DNA of 14,438 bases from assembly GCA_026770575.1 (NCBI GenBank), contig MU657169.1, forward strand, positions 1 through 14,438. Direction: 5' to 3'. Shown piece after piece: positions 1 to 8,700 of this stretch. This DNA comes from Pelagophyceae sp. CCMP2097. Lineage: Eukaryota > Sar > Pelagophyceae. The translations under genes were made by a program, and so were the position numbers. The notes beneath the pieces are model-generated. The model saw nothing but the letters and a program-made list of their open reading frames with translations, was not told the DNA's origin and ran no database searches. The first letter of the stretch is position 1. Each line of letters starts with the position of its first letter.

Positions 1-219
1 GCTTCGCCAAAAAGGCAAGTCGGCCAAAATCTCTTGACCGGCGGCGGTGGTTCGGCGCGAGTCTCCCGTCGAAGAGGTGCGGCTGCTTTGGTATGTCGTC
101 AGTGCGGCCGTCGCGAGGCCCGCGCCGTGAAGCGGGCCTCGGGGAGCATCCAGATCGCGCGCAAAGCTTCATTTTCCAACCGGAGTAGTTGTCACGAGAA
201 TGGCCCTGGCGTCAGATTG

Positions 220-254
220 GCGCCCCGGCCTTCCTCATTTGAAGGCCGAGGCGC
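220..254. repeat. Inverted repeat (13-bp stem, 9-nt loop)
   Basis: Bases 220-232 pair with 242-254 at 12 of 13 positions around the loop cctcatttg. The inner part is a perfect CGGCCTT/AAGGCCG stem. There is no T-run after it and no gene end nearby, so I assign no function. Confidence 0.6.
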
Positions 255-339
255 GGTCGGGTGGCATCGAGCCGCGCCGCGCCGCGAAACGGGGCCCCAG
301 GAGAGGCCGGATCGACCCGCTCGAGCGAAAAAGGTCAAA

Positions 340-383
340 GCGTACCAAGTTGAGTGAAAATCAGGGCGTACCAAATTGGAGTG
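340..383 (+). repeat. Imperfect direct repeat, 17-18 bp, two copies
   Basis: Copies lie at 340-356 and 366-383. Both begin gcgtaccaa and end agtg, with a substitution and one extra base between. They sit at the border between anonymous sequence and the RING/Sel1 pseudogene and could mark a rearrangement boundary. Confidence 0.5.
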
Positions 384-386
384 GTC

Positions 387-1025
387 GTTCCCTACACTTG
401 CTGCTGCGAGACGATTTGCGATTACAAGTGCGAGTACGACACGCGATGCCCGCTCTGCCGAACGCCACGCGCCAAGTCCGAAGCCGAGATGGTGCGCTGG
501 CTGCAGAAGCACGTGGACGAGGGGCACGCCTTGGCGCAGGTGCAGCTCGCCAGCGCGTACCGTGATGGTGACTTGGGCCTCAAGTAGCACTATAAGCGGG
601 CGTTCCAGCTTTTCAAACTCGCGGCGGCGTAAGGGCATGCTGTCGGTCAGGCGAGACTGTGACAGTTTTATAAGCGCGGCCACGGCGTCAAGATCGACTA
701 CAAGACCGCCGCGCACTGGTTCCAGCTCGCGGCTGAGCAAGGCTTTTCTGCTGGTCAATACAACCTCGGCAGCATGGTGTGCGAAGGCAAAGGCGTGACG
801 CAGTCGTACGATGAAGGCATCAAGTGGTACCGCCTCGCCGCGGCGCAGGGTGAGCCGAACGCGCTCTTCAACCTCGGCGTGTGTTATTCAAACGGCGACC
901 ACGTGGCGCAGGACTACGACGAGGCGCTGCGCGCCGCGGCCGGGGGGCACGCCGGCGCCGCGGTGACGGCCGAAGAGCTCGCAGCCTACCTTGCCGAGGG
1001 TCCGTCAGAGGGGGACTCAGATTGA
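387..1025 (+). pseudogene. RING / Sel1-repeat protein pseudogene
   Basis: One reading frame encodes the second half of a RING-like finger (CCC, then CPLC) followed by about four Sel1-like helical repeats. It ends at the TGA of 1023-1025. The frame is interrupted by TAG at 585-587, TAA at 630-632 and TGA at 660-662. Against the intact relative at 11331-13480 (-) these fall where that protein has Lys, Gln and Gly, each one substitution from the stop seen. Because all three stops occur, a reassigned codon is ruled out. The first half of the RING and everything upstream (MYND and N-terminal domains) are missing. The last repeat lacks about four residues after EALR. Sel1 repeats are generally protein-interaction scaffolds and RING fingers often act in ubiquitin transfer; this copy should make neither. 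The downstream part from 663 is still open, so a shorter Sel1-only product cannot be fully excluded. Confidence 0.8.
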
Positions 1026-1617
1026 TGTGCCGCGCCGCGCCGAGCGGCCGCGCCGCTGCCAAGCGCGCCTCTGCGCTTGCGCCGCGCGGCCGCGCAGCCT
1101 GGCCTCGGTAATCTTTCTCGCGGACTCGGGCGGACCGGCATGATCACCGGCCGTCGATGCCAACCATGGCGACCAACCAACCGGGTCGGCAGGCGCACCA
1201 GAGCTCTACTGCCGTAACGTCCGTAATCGACGCCGCATGGCTCGAAGACCGCTGGCACTCAAAGGTCCGACGTCGTCGAAATCCAGAGCCCCCCCCCTCC
1301 ATCTCGCCGGGCGGCTCGCTATTGGCACGCACGACCTTGGAGGACACCCAAATGACCCCCGGCGCACGCCCGCCCGCGACACGGCGTGCCCTGCGTGGGG
1401 GCCGCGGCCGGGTTTCGCGACCACTCTCTCGGGGCCGTCGAATGACTCTCGGCCGATTACGAGCTTGGCCGCCGGCCCATTTGCTCGCCGACAGGGTCGC
1501 CCATGGGGTCGAGCGCCTCGAAGCGCGCCTTGAAGAACGCCGACGTTTTGCCGAGCGCAAAGCGCGTCAGCCGCGTCGCGCTCGCCAGTGCGTGCCGCGC
1601 GGCCGATGCTACGCCGG

Positions 1618-1665
1618 CGACGCATCGGCGAGGCGATGCGCCGGCGAGGCGACGCATCGGCGAGA
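1618..1665. repeat. Minisatellite, 16-bp unit x3
   Basis: Three adjoining 16-bp units at 1618-1633, 1634-1649 and 1650-1665 follow the pattern cgaYgcRYcggcgagR. Units 1 and 3 are nearly identical, and a weaker partial unit precedes them. The unit length is not a multiple of three, so copy-number change would shift any frame. It lies at the 3' end of the long coiled-coil frame of the decayed minus-strand gene. Confidence 0.7.
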
Positions 1666-2922
1666 CGCACGCGACTCGGCCGCCGCCGCGGTCAAAGGTG
1701 ATCGAGGGGGCCCGATTTCGATGGTCGCGCCAGACGAAAGGTCGCGGAACGAGACCAGGGCCTCGATGGGCCGTGCGCCACAGGCGGCGTCGTCGTCCTC
1801 CCGCATGTCCACGAGCGCCCGGAGCCACTCGGAATCGCGGGCCTCAGTCGACGCGCTTGTGTCGTCCTCCGTCGAGGCTTGGTTTTCGGCCTCGGCCTCA
1901 GCTTGGGTCTCGGCCTCCGGCGAGGCGCCCGTCTCGTCGGGCTCTTGCCAGTGCGCCGAGACGTCTGCGAGGTTGGCGCGCTGCGCGCAGTCGAGCTGCC
2001 TGCGGAGGTTTCGCACGGCGTCGACGAGGATCTTGTGTTCCGATCGGCGGCGGCGCGCGTCCTGCGAGTCCACCACGGCGCGCGCCGCGTCACACTGGTC
2101 GCGCGTCAGACGCGCAGAAGCGGCGCCGGCCAGCGACGCGGCGTGCCGGCCCGCGAGCCTGCACGACGGCGTCGAGGCCGACACCTCTTCTCCGGGGATT
2201 TCGCACTCTTGGCTCGCGGCGAGCGCGGCTTCGGCGGTCGTGTGTGCGGCGACCGCGGCTTCAAGCGCGGCCTCGCGCAGCGCGGCGCGCGCCGCGAGCC
2301 GCGCAGCGTCTGCCTCGGCGGCGGCAAGTGCAAGCCGCAGCGCGGTGGCGTCGCGCGCGCCCTATCAGCTCCATCGATCAGCTCGAGCTTTGAGGTGGCT
2401 CGCGAGACATCATTGAGAGCGCCCATCTCCATCGCGGAGCCTCCCCGAGCGCTCCGGGGCGCGCACGCGCACGGCGGCGTCTTCGAGCTGCGCGAGCTGC
2501 GCCTCGAGCGCCGCACCGCGCGCTTCCGCGCCGGCGAAGCAGACCCGCGCCGCCTCGGCCCGGATCCGCAGCTCGTCGACGTCGCCCGCCAGCTCGTCGT
2601 ACGACCTGCGCGTGGGGTACTGCCGAGGCGAGTCCCTGCACTGTCCTACGTGCACGCATTCCCCTTCATCAAAGGTCCCACACCTCGACGTCGCCTCCTG
2701 CCACGCGCCGATCATGTCGCCGAGCCTGCGCCGGCGCGGCCGCGGTGCGAAACGGCTTGTTGCAGAGAGCCTCGTTTGCCGACGGTGCAGGAACGCACCG
2801 CACGCGGATTTCATCCCCAGCGTCGCTCCGGCGCACGAGCGCGAGCTCGTCGCCGACCCAGACCTCTTCGTATGCCTCGAGGTCCAGCACCGCCGCCGGC
2901 GCGCCGTCGCGCGAGGGCTCGT

Positions 2923-2962
2923 ACCTGGGCCAGCGCCGTGAGACCTGGGCCAGCGCCGTGAG
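2923..2962. repeat. Perfect 20-bp tandem duplication
   Basis: Bases 2923-2942 and 2943-2962 are identical. On the minus strand, removing one copy joins the frame containing GLASRRWPR directly to the frame reading YEPSRDGAPAAVLDLEAYEE. The duplication therefore accounts for a frameshift in the decayed gene. On the minus strand each junction reads CAG|GT. Confidence 0.85.
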
Positions 2963-3113
2963 GCCAGCCCCGCCCGCGAGGCAGGCAGTCCGGGCCAGCG
3001 GCTTCGAGGACCGACGCGACCGGCGTCAAGCACATCTGATGCCAGAGTGGCCACGGTCGCACGACCGAGGCCCGTCGTCTCGATGGGGACGCAGCCGCCC
3101 TCGGAGGCGCGCT

Positions 3114-3143
3114 CTCACACGAAGAGGCGCTCACACGAAGAGG
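3114..3143. repeat. 14-bp direct repeat, 16-bp period
   Basis: The 14-mer ctcacacgaagagg occurs at 3114-3127 and 3130-3143. On the minus strand both copies read LeuPheVal-stop in their own frame. Removing 16 bp puts the upstream segment in frame with the downstream one, apart from the TGA itself. The minus-strand sequence GTGTGAG in each copy also resembles a splice donor. Confidence 0.8.
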
Positions 3144-3522
3144 AGTTTCGCGGACTTGAGGACCCAGCGCTTGAGGTCCCAGAACTGGTGCGCGTCGAGC
3201 TGCTGCACGGCCTGGGAGCCGGCATCGTCTGACAGGGCGGCGGCCGGCAAGCGCGGCGTCCGAGTCTTTCCCGTCGGTTCCGGAGCGCGCCACGCACGCA
3301 GTCGAAGAGCGCGCCTCGGCGCACGTCGTGGCGCGGCCGCGCGGTGATGGAGGGTGCGCTGCCCGGCGGGGTCGGCGGGGCGCGCGGGGCTTCATCGCGC
3401 TGTGCGCCGCCGTACCCGCCGAGCGCCGGCGCTTCGTGCGGCGCCGCTTCGCCGCGCTCACTCGCCGGCTCGCCCGCCCGCCGCATCGGGGCCTTCCGCT
3501 GCGCCGCCAGCCGCCTCTCCAT

Positions 3523-3763
3523 CGGCCTCGACGGGGACGGCGGGCCGTGTTCCTGAGCTTCGTGTATCTTTCCCGAGGATTTTTTCCTACACGACGTGTA
3601 GTCCGCGAGGAGCCTTGTCTGTCAAGGACAGGTGCCAGCCCCGCAGCTCGGAGGAGCAGGCTTGCCCCGCCTCTCTCGCGGCCGTTTCGAAACCTTCCGG
3701 GCGGCTTATTCGCCTTTGGTAGGCGTCAATAACGTTAAAAGCTTAGAGCGTTGCACGCCGCCT
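3523..3763. other. Intergenic region with two small palindromes
   Basis: This stretch separates the start of the decayed minus-strand gene from the stop of the Pus1-like gene. It contains the palindrome CTACACGACGTGTAG (3587-3601) and a second hairpin-forming stretch at 3614-3631 (CTGTC-AAG-GACAG within it). The part next to 3763 should include the 3' untranslated region of the Pus1-like transcript. I see no clear AATAAA signal on the minus strand and no gene. Confidence 0.5.
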
Positions 3764-5598
3764 CTACTCGTCGTCCCCACCCGCGCCGTCGTCGGGTTCG
3801 TCGGGCAGGTCGCCGAGGAGGCCGCCCTCGTCCGGGCCGAGGGGGAAGCCGAATACGAGGACCTGCCACAAATACTTTGCGAAAGGGGCTAAAGCTTCGG
3901 CACGCCCAGATTGAACAATGCCGGCCTCGATGACGTCGGAGCGAAAGGCCTCGATGGTGTCGAACTTCGGGTGGTCGGGGAGCCACTCCAGTCTGGCTTT
4001 GCCTTCAGAAGGTGAGGATTTGAACGTGTTGTAGCTTTCGAAGACGGGTTCTCCGAGATAAAGCCCGTCTCCGGGCACCAGCTGAAGTGGATGTTCCAAT
4101 CCCGGTCGGCAGAGGACGTCGAGCATGGCGTTCGCGGATGCGGCGTCGGGGACGCGCTGATTGCGCGCGGCCTGGGAGGCGACTGCTACCATCTTTCTGA
4201 TCTGGTGCAGGATGAACGACTGCCCGATGACCTGAAGAATCATCGTATGACAAATGAGTGCATCACACGAGGAAGCAACGTACCTCGAGCCGAACCCACT
4301 CTGCGTCTTGGGCCTTCAAGGTGGGCCACGCGTCGTCTGCGAGGAAAGAAAGAATATACCTGGACGCTTTGGAATCGTTGGATTTCATCCTCGCCGTAAA
4401 ATTGTGATAACGCCGCGTCCCGACAAACGCCTGGAGAAAGGTCCGCAGCTGCTCCAGCGATGAAGCCGGGGCGCGGTACTTTGCTAAGTGGAGAGCGACC
4501 TTGCCGTACTCTTCATCCGACAAACGCCAAGGGGCCGTACGCATGGTCCCGCCCTTCTTCGCCGCAACGATAGACGCCTGGATCGCAGAGAGCTTGTCCG
4601 CGTCCATGCCGATGCCCTCCAAAAACGCTTGGCGGACGAAGTCGTCGGGCGCGAGGAGCGCTGTGGGCAGGAGGTACGTGTAGCGGCGGCGGTTCGCAGA
4701 CATCTTGGCGTTGAACCCCTTTGGCACGCGCACGGCGTCGAAGACGCGAATGTCCGCGGGGAGCGCGTCCTAGCGGTGGAGATGCGGGGACGCGGAAAGG
4801 GACGAGTCAACGACTCGACTCGGCGACGGCTCGGGGCTTCCACCGACGCGGCCCGACGCACGTTGATCTTCCCGATGAGCTTGGCGACGTCGCCGCCCTC
4901 GATTTGCAGGCGGCAGGCGACGACAGTTCTCGCGGCGGAGACGCTCTTGTCCGTGCGCGCCGCCCGCGACCTATGCCACGTCGTCGGCGCACGCGACGGT
5001 CGTCACATGCACGCAGGCGCACCAGCCGAGCTTGGAGATGTCGTTTGCGTTGTCTTCCGACACCTAGCGTGATGCAGTCGGCCCGCGAGATGACATCGTC
5101 GGCGACCCCCACTCTTCCAAAAGGACTCCGAGTCGCACGGCGCCCGCCAGCGTGAGCCTACGCGCCGGGCGTGAGAGTTTCGGGTTTCGGCGCAGGGAGC
5201 GGTGTGGGAGTTGCGGGGGTATGTATGTACACGTACGCCTTTTCGAGCTCGCTTTCAATCGTCGCCATGTTCAGCTCCACGCTCTGCTTCTGCAGGCCCA
5301 TGTACGGTTTGCCGTGGTACCTGCGCGAGGCGTGGTTGCGTCGGCAAGAACCACCCGCTGCGAGGGGTACGCACCCGATCAGAAGCGCCATTTTCCTCTT
5401 AGGCTGCCGCTCCTTCGCCTCGCCGCCATCTGTGCGTGGCGGCTCCCAGTTTTCGGAGCGCGAAGAGGGGCGGGTGTCCGGCCGCGCCAAGAGGTGCGTT
5501 GCACTTCGGGGGCCGCCTGAGGCGCAGCGCAGCGCGGTTCCTCTGGAGAGCAACCGGCCGGCGACGACCCAGAGCATGATAGATGATTTGAATGGCAT
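3764..5598 (-). CDS. PUS1: tRNA pseudouridine synthase, Pus1/TruA family
   Basis: TruA/Pus1 enzymes isomerise uridine to pseudouridine in tRNA. Inferred exons (minus): 5598-5375, 5320-5237, 5157-5139, 5063-5023, 4970-4862, 4769-4284 and 4231-3764, giving 476 residues. The six introns are 54, 79, 75, 52, 92 and 52 bp, all GT-AG. Joined, they give continuous family motifs: KRKMALLIGYHGKPYMG (about 67-83), SRAARTDKSVSA with catalytic Asp at about 130, INDALPADIRVF then RVPKGFNAK, the FVGTRRYHNFT motif, and VIGQSFILHQIRKMV opening the last exon (about 322). The GQSF-LHQIRKM form is typical of eukaryotic Pus1 rather than bacterial TruA. The Met at 5598 is preceded by an in-frame TGA. The first 45 or so residues are Arg/Ser/Ala-rich with very few acidic residues and could be an organelle targeting peptide; dual nuclear/mitochondrial Pus1 is known in animals. 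The C-terminal tail is acidic. Its divergent neighbour is valyl-tRNA synthetase. The family call is very secure; exact paralogue and start are less so. Confidence 0.92.
5139..5157 (-). other. PUS1: 19-nt microexon (exon 3) of the Pus1-like gene
   Basis: This exon is flanked by TAG on its 5' side and a GTGCGA donor on its 3' side. With two carried bases it encodes ALTLAGA and links ESELEK to VSEDNANDISKLGW without a stop. Pus1 proteins need this short helix-loop, and no other frame-compatible route between the neighbouring exons was found. Confidence 0.75.
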
Positions 5599-5662
5599 CG
5601 TTCACTGCCGCGAACCGTCGAGGCGTGCGCGCTTCGTCGCCGGCGCCGCGAGGTCAGCTTCC
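5599..5662. promoter_or_regulatory. Putative bidirectional promoter, Pus1-like / ValRS
   Basis: Only 64 bp separate the Pus1-like Met codon (minus, 5598) from the most upstream in-frame Met codon of the synthetase (plus, 5663). If the synthetase starts at 5795, the gap is 196 bp. No TATA-like element is visible and the stretch is GC-rich. The call rests on the head-to-head arrangement alone, so exact transcription starts are unknown. Confidence 0.4.
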
Positions 5663-5794
5663 ATGAACACTTTTCCAATCGCGGTCGCCAAAGTCGCGGT
5701 CGAGCATCGCCGAGTGCAGTCCGTGCCTTCTCCGCGCGAGGGGCGGCGATCCATGAGCCTCCCGCGCCTCGACGAGTACGCGCTCATCTACGCC
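5663..5794 (+). other. VARS: Possible alternative N-terminal extension of ValRS
   Basis: The synthetase frame is open upstream, with Met codons at 5663-5665 and 5753-5755, both with T at -3 and A at +4 (weak contexts). The extension from 5663 starts MNTFPIAVAKVAV and contains several Arg and Lys and two Glu before the second Met. Yeast VAS1 is known to make mitochondrial and cytosolic ValRS from two in-frame starts. A similar scheme by leaky scanning is an inference here; the extension is only moderately presequence-like. Confidence 0.4.
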
Positions 5795-8700
5795 ATGGCC
5801 GCGCCCGCAGGCGCCGCCGCCGCGGTCGACCCGGCCGTCGAGGCGCTTGCCGTGGCGGTCACCGCGGCCGGCGACGCCGTCAAGTCCCTCAAGGCTGCCA
5901 AGGCCGCCAAGCCCGAGGTCGAGGCCGCCGTGCAGGCGCTGCTCGCCGCAAAGGCGGCGCTCACCGCCGCCGACCCGACGCACGCGCTGGTGCGTCTCTG
6001 CCGACGCCGCGGGGACGTCGGTCTCTGGGTCGCTCCACGGTCGGAGCTGTAGGTCGGCGGGGCGAAGAAGGCCGAAGCCGCGCCGGCGGCGGTGGCCGAG
6101 GAGGGCGGCGAGAAGAAGATTTCGAAGAAGGAGCAGAAGCGCGCGGCGCGCGGCGAGGAGCCCGCGAAGAAAAAGGACAAGGACCCGAACCGCTGGGCCG
6201 TTGACCCGGAAAAGGCGGCGGCCAAGGCGCAGGCGCTTTTAGATAAAGCTGCCGCGGCCGCGGCGGTGGAGGAGGACCCCGACGCCATCGCGCCGCCGAC
6301 GGTGCTCGGCGAGCGCAAGAAGCTTGCCAAGGTCATGACCAAGACGTGAGTTGGTCGGGGATTCGGCACCTTGTCACACTTTCTTCGTCTCAGGTACGAC
6401 CCTGCGGCGGTGGAGGCTTCTTGGCAGGAGTACTGGGAGGCCGCGGGCCACTACGGCTGCGACGCCAAAGCGGCGGCCCTCGTCCCGAAAGAAAGACGCT
6501 TCACCATGGTCATCCCGCCGCCCAACGTGACGGGGTCGCTGCATTTGGGCCACGCCTTGACTGCCGCGATTGAGGACGGGCTGACTCGGTGGCACCGCAT
6601 GCGCGGAGATGCGACTTTGTACGTGCCGGGCACGGACCACGCCGGCATCGCCACGCAGTCCGTGGTGGAGAAGCAGCTTGCCAAGTTGAAGCCGCCCGTC
6701 TCCCGGCACGATCTTGGCCGCGACAAGTTTCTGGAAAAAGTTTGGGAATGGAAGGAACAATACGGTTCTCGCATCTACAAGCAGCTCCGCCGCCTCGGTT
6801 CGTCGGTGGACTGGTCTCGAGAGCGGTTCACCATGGACTCGACTTGCGCGGCGGCGGTGACGGAGGCGTTTGCGAAATTGCACGAAAACGGCCGCGTCTA
6901 CCGGGCAAACAGGTTGGTGAACTGGTCCTCTGCGCTTAAATCGGCCATCTCCGACCTCGAGGTGGACCACGTCGAGCTCGAAGGCCGGACGTGGCGCGCC
7001 GTGCCGGGCCATTCGAACCAGCCAACGTACGAGTTTGGCACTTTTACTTCCTTTGCGTATAAGGTCATCGATGCCGCCGGCGCGTACACGGGCGAAGAGG
7101 TCGTCGTGGCCACGACGCGTTTGGAGACCATGCTCGGCGACCCCGCCGTCGCGGTGCACCCCGAAGATGCGCGCTACAAGCATTTGCACGGCGCGCGGCT
7201 CCGGCACCCGTTCTTCCCGGAGAGAGAAATGAAAGTCGTCACCGACTCCATCCTCGTAAGTCGCATTGGTCGAATCCAATCCCGGGGGGTCCAAAGGGAT
7301 GCCGGAGATGGGCCCCATTCAAACCGTAGAGGAACGTAGAGGAATCTCTCGAGGAACCGATCGAAATCTCTCGAGGAACCGATCGAAAATAGGTGGACAT
7401 GGAAAAGGGCACGGGCTGCGTCAAGATCACGCCGGCGCACGACGCAAACGACTACGAGTGCGGCAAGCGCCACGGTTTACCGTTTGTGACGATTTTCACG
7501 CTCGACGGCGCCGTCGTCCAGGGCGTCGACTTCCCGACGGCGTCGGGAGAGTCGCGCTTCGAGGCCATGCCGGCGTGGGCCGCGGGCGAGATGCGCTACG
7601 ACGTCCGCGTCACGTGCGAGGCGGAGCTGGAGAAGCTCGGCCTGCTGCGGGGCAAGGAAGGTCGCGCAATGCGGCTTGCCATCTGCTCGAGGTGCGTCTC
7701 GCGTCGGGACAGAGTCGTGGGAGGGTGGATGATTTCATGATGGCGGCGTTTTGCGTTGGAGGAGCACCGGTCGACATGGTCTAGGTCTGGGGATATTATC
7801 GAACCTCTCGTCCAGCCGCAGTGGTTTGTGGACTGCGGCGATATGGCCGCTCGAGCCTGCGAGGCCGTGCGGTCGGGCGAGCTGGTCATTTTGCCAAAGG
7901 AGCACGAAAAGACGTGGTTCTCCTGGCTGGAGAATATTCGACCCTGGTGCGTCTCTCGCCAATTGTGGTGGGGCCACCGGATCCCGGCGTGGTTCTGCCG
8001 CCTCGCCTCGGACCGCGGCGACGGGTCGGCGGATGGGTTGGACAAGAACGCAGACGCCAACGTGGAGAGGTGGATCGTGGCGAGGAACGAAGAAGAAGCG
8101 TTGGTGCGTGCGATGGCCAAGTTTCAAGTTTCGGCGGACCAGCTCACTCTGGAACAAGACGAAGACGTCTTGGACACGTGGTTCTCCTCGGGCCTCTTCC
8201 CCTTTAGCGTCTTTGGCTGGCCCAATAAGAATGACGACATGAAGGCGTTTTTCCCGACGACGCTCCTCGAGACGGGTTTGGATATTCTCTTCTTCTGGGT
8301 CGCTCGAATGGTCATGATGGGCTTGGAATTGACCGACCTGCTGCCGTTCAAGACGGTCTACTTGCACGCCATGGTGCGCGACAAGGAGGGCCGGAAGATG
8401 TCAAAGTCGCTGGGGAACGTGATTGACCCGTTGGAGGTACGTCCTTTTTTCGAAGACCTGTTTTCGAAGACCTTTTTCGAAAACCGGAACCCCCTACCGC
8501 GATGAAAGCCATTTTTATAGACTCGTTGTTCGAGCCCCTCGGGGCGATGCGGAACGCCCCCGCCGAAAGGCGAGGGCCGCACCACTTTCGGACGTCCGTC
8601 CGTGGAGCGGATCTCGGCTCGCCCGCAACCTTTTTGAAGTAGAGGCCGCCCCCCACCCGCCGCCTTTAGGTCATCGACGGGTGCACGCTGGAGAACTTAC

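Larger units (their letters stand above)
1..386. other. Non-coding flank with no recognisable gene
   Basis: No open frame here has recognisable protein character. The long frames are Arg/Pro/Ala-rich, as expected from GC-rich non-coding DNA. It contains a hairpin at 220-254 and an imperfect direct repeat at 340-356 and 366-383 sharing the core gcgtaccaa. The second repeat copy ends three bases before recognisable Sel1/RING homology begins at 387, so this stretch looks like foreign or rearranged DNA joined to a truncated gene. I cannot tell from one copy whether it is a dispersed repeat. Confidence 0.5.
1144..3522 (-). pseudogene. Decayed coiled-coil-rich protein gene, frame-broken
   Basis: The minus strand has protein-like segments in successive, different frames. 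From the 5' end these are: a Met at 3522 opening a Pro/Ala/Arg-rich stretch; a segment with LDAHQFWDLKRWVLKSAKLL (about 3237-3134) ending at a TGA at 3131-3133; one with GCVPIETTGLGRATVATLAS (to about 2963); one with LDLEAYEEVWVGDELALV (about 2920-2740); one with DMIGAWQEATSRCGTFDEG and then Ala/Glu/Leu/Arg-rich coiled coil (about 2735-2410); a long coiled coil with an acidic tract (about 2367-1609); one with GKTSAFFKARFEALDPMGDP (ending 1457); and one with DVTAVELWCACRPGWLVAM (ending 1144). Some shifts have visible causes: a 20-bp tandem duplication at 2923-2962, a 16-bp-period duplication at 3114-3143, and an apparent extra CG in the run near 2350. I recognise no family. Some breaks could be introns, but I found no set of GT-AG junctions restoring one frame, unlike the neighbours, so decay is preferred. 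Confidence 0.5.

Noticed and set aside
585..662. Genetic-code reassignment or selenocysteine to explain in-frame stops
   Set aside because: All three stop codons occur close together, and the intact genes in the window end normally at TAA, TAG or TGA without using them internally.
1157..2961. Long plus-strand open frames (up to 419 and 360 residues)
   Set aside because: They are Ser/Ala/Arg-rich with no family character and lie antisense to minus-strand coiled-coil segments that look protein-like. GC-rich DNA leaves such antisense frames open.
5990..6052. Reading through ValRS intron 1 because its length is a multiple of three
   Set aside because: An in-frame TAG ends the interval, and it has a GTGCGT donor and TAG|GTC acceptor like the other introns.
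6374..7318. A 314-residue minus-strand open frame
   Set aside because: It is fully antisense to ValRS exon 3, which carries the HIGH-type signature and the start of the editing domain. It has no recognisable protein features.
7325..7388. CRISPR-like or satellite array
   Set aside because: Only two abutting copies of each unit with no spacers, located inside a spliceosomal intron of a eukaryotic gene.
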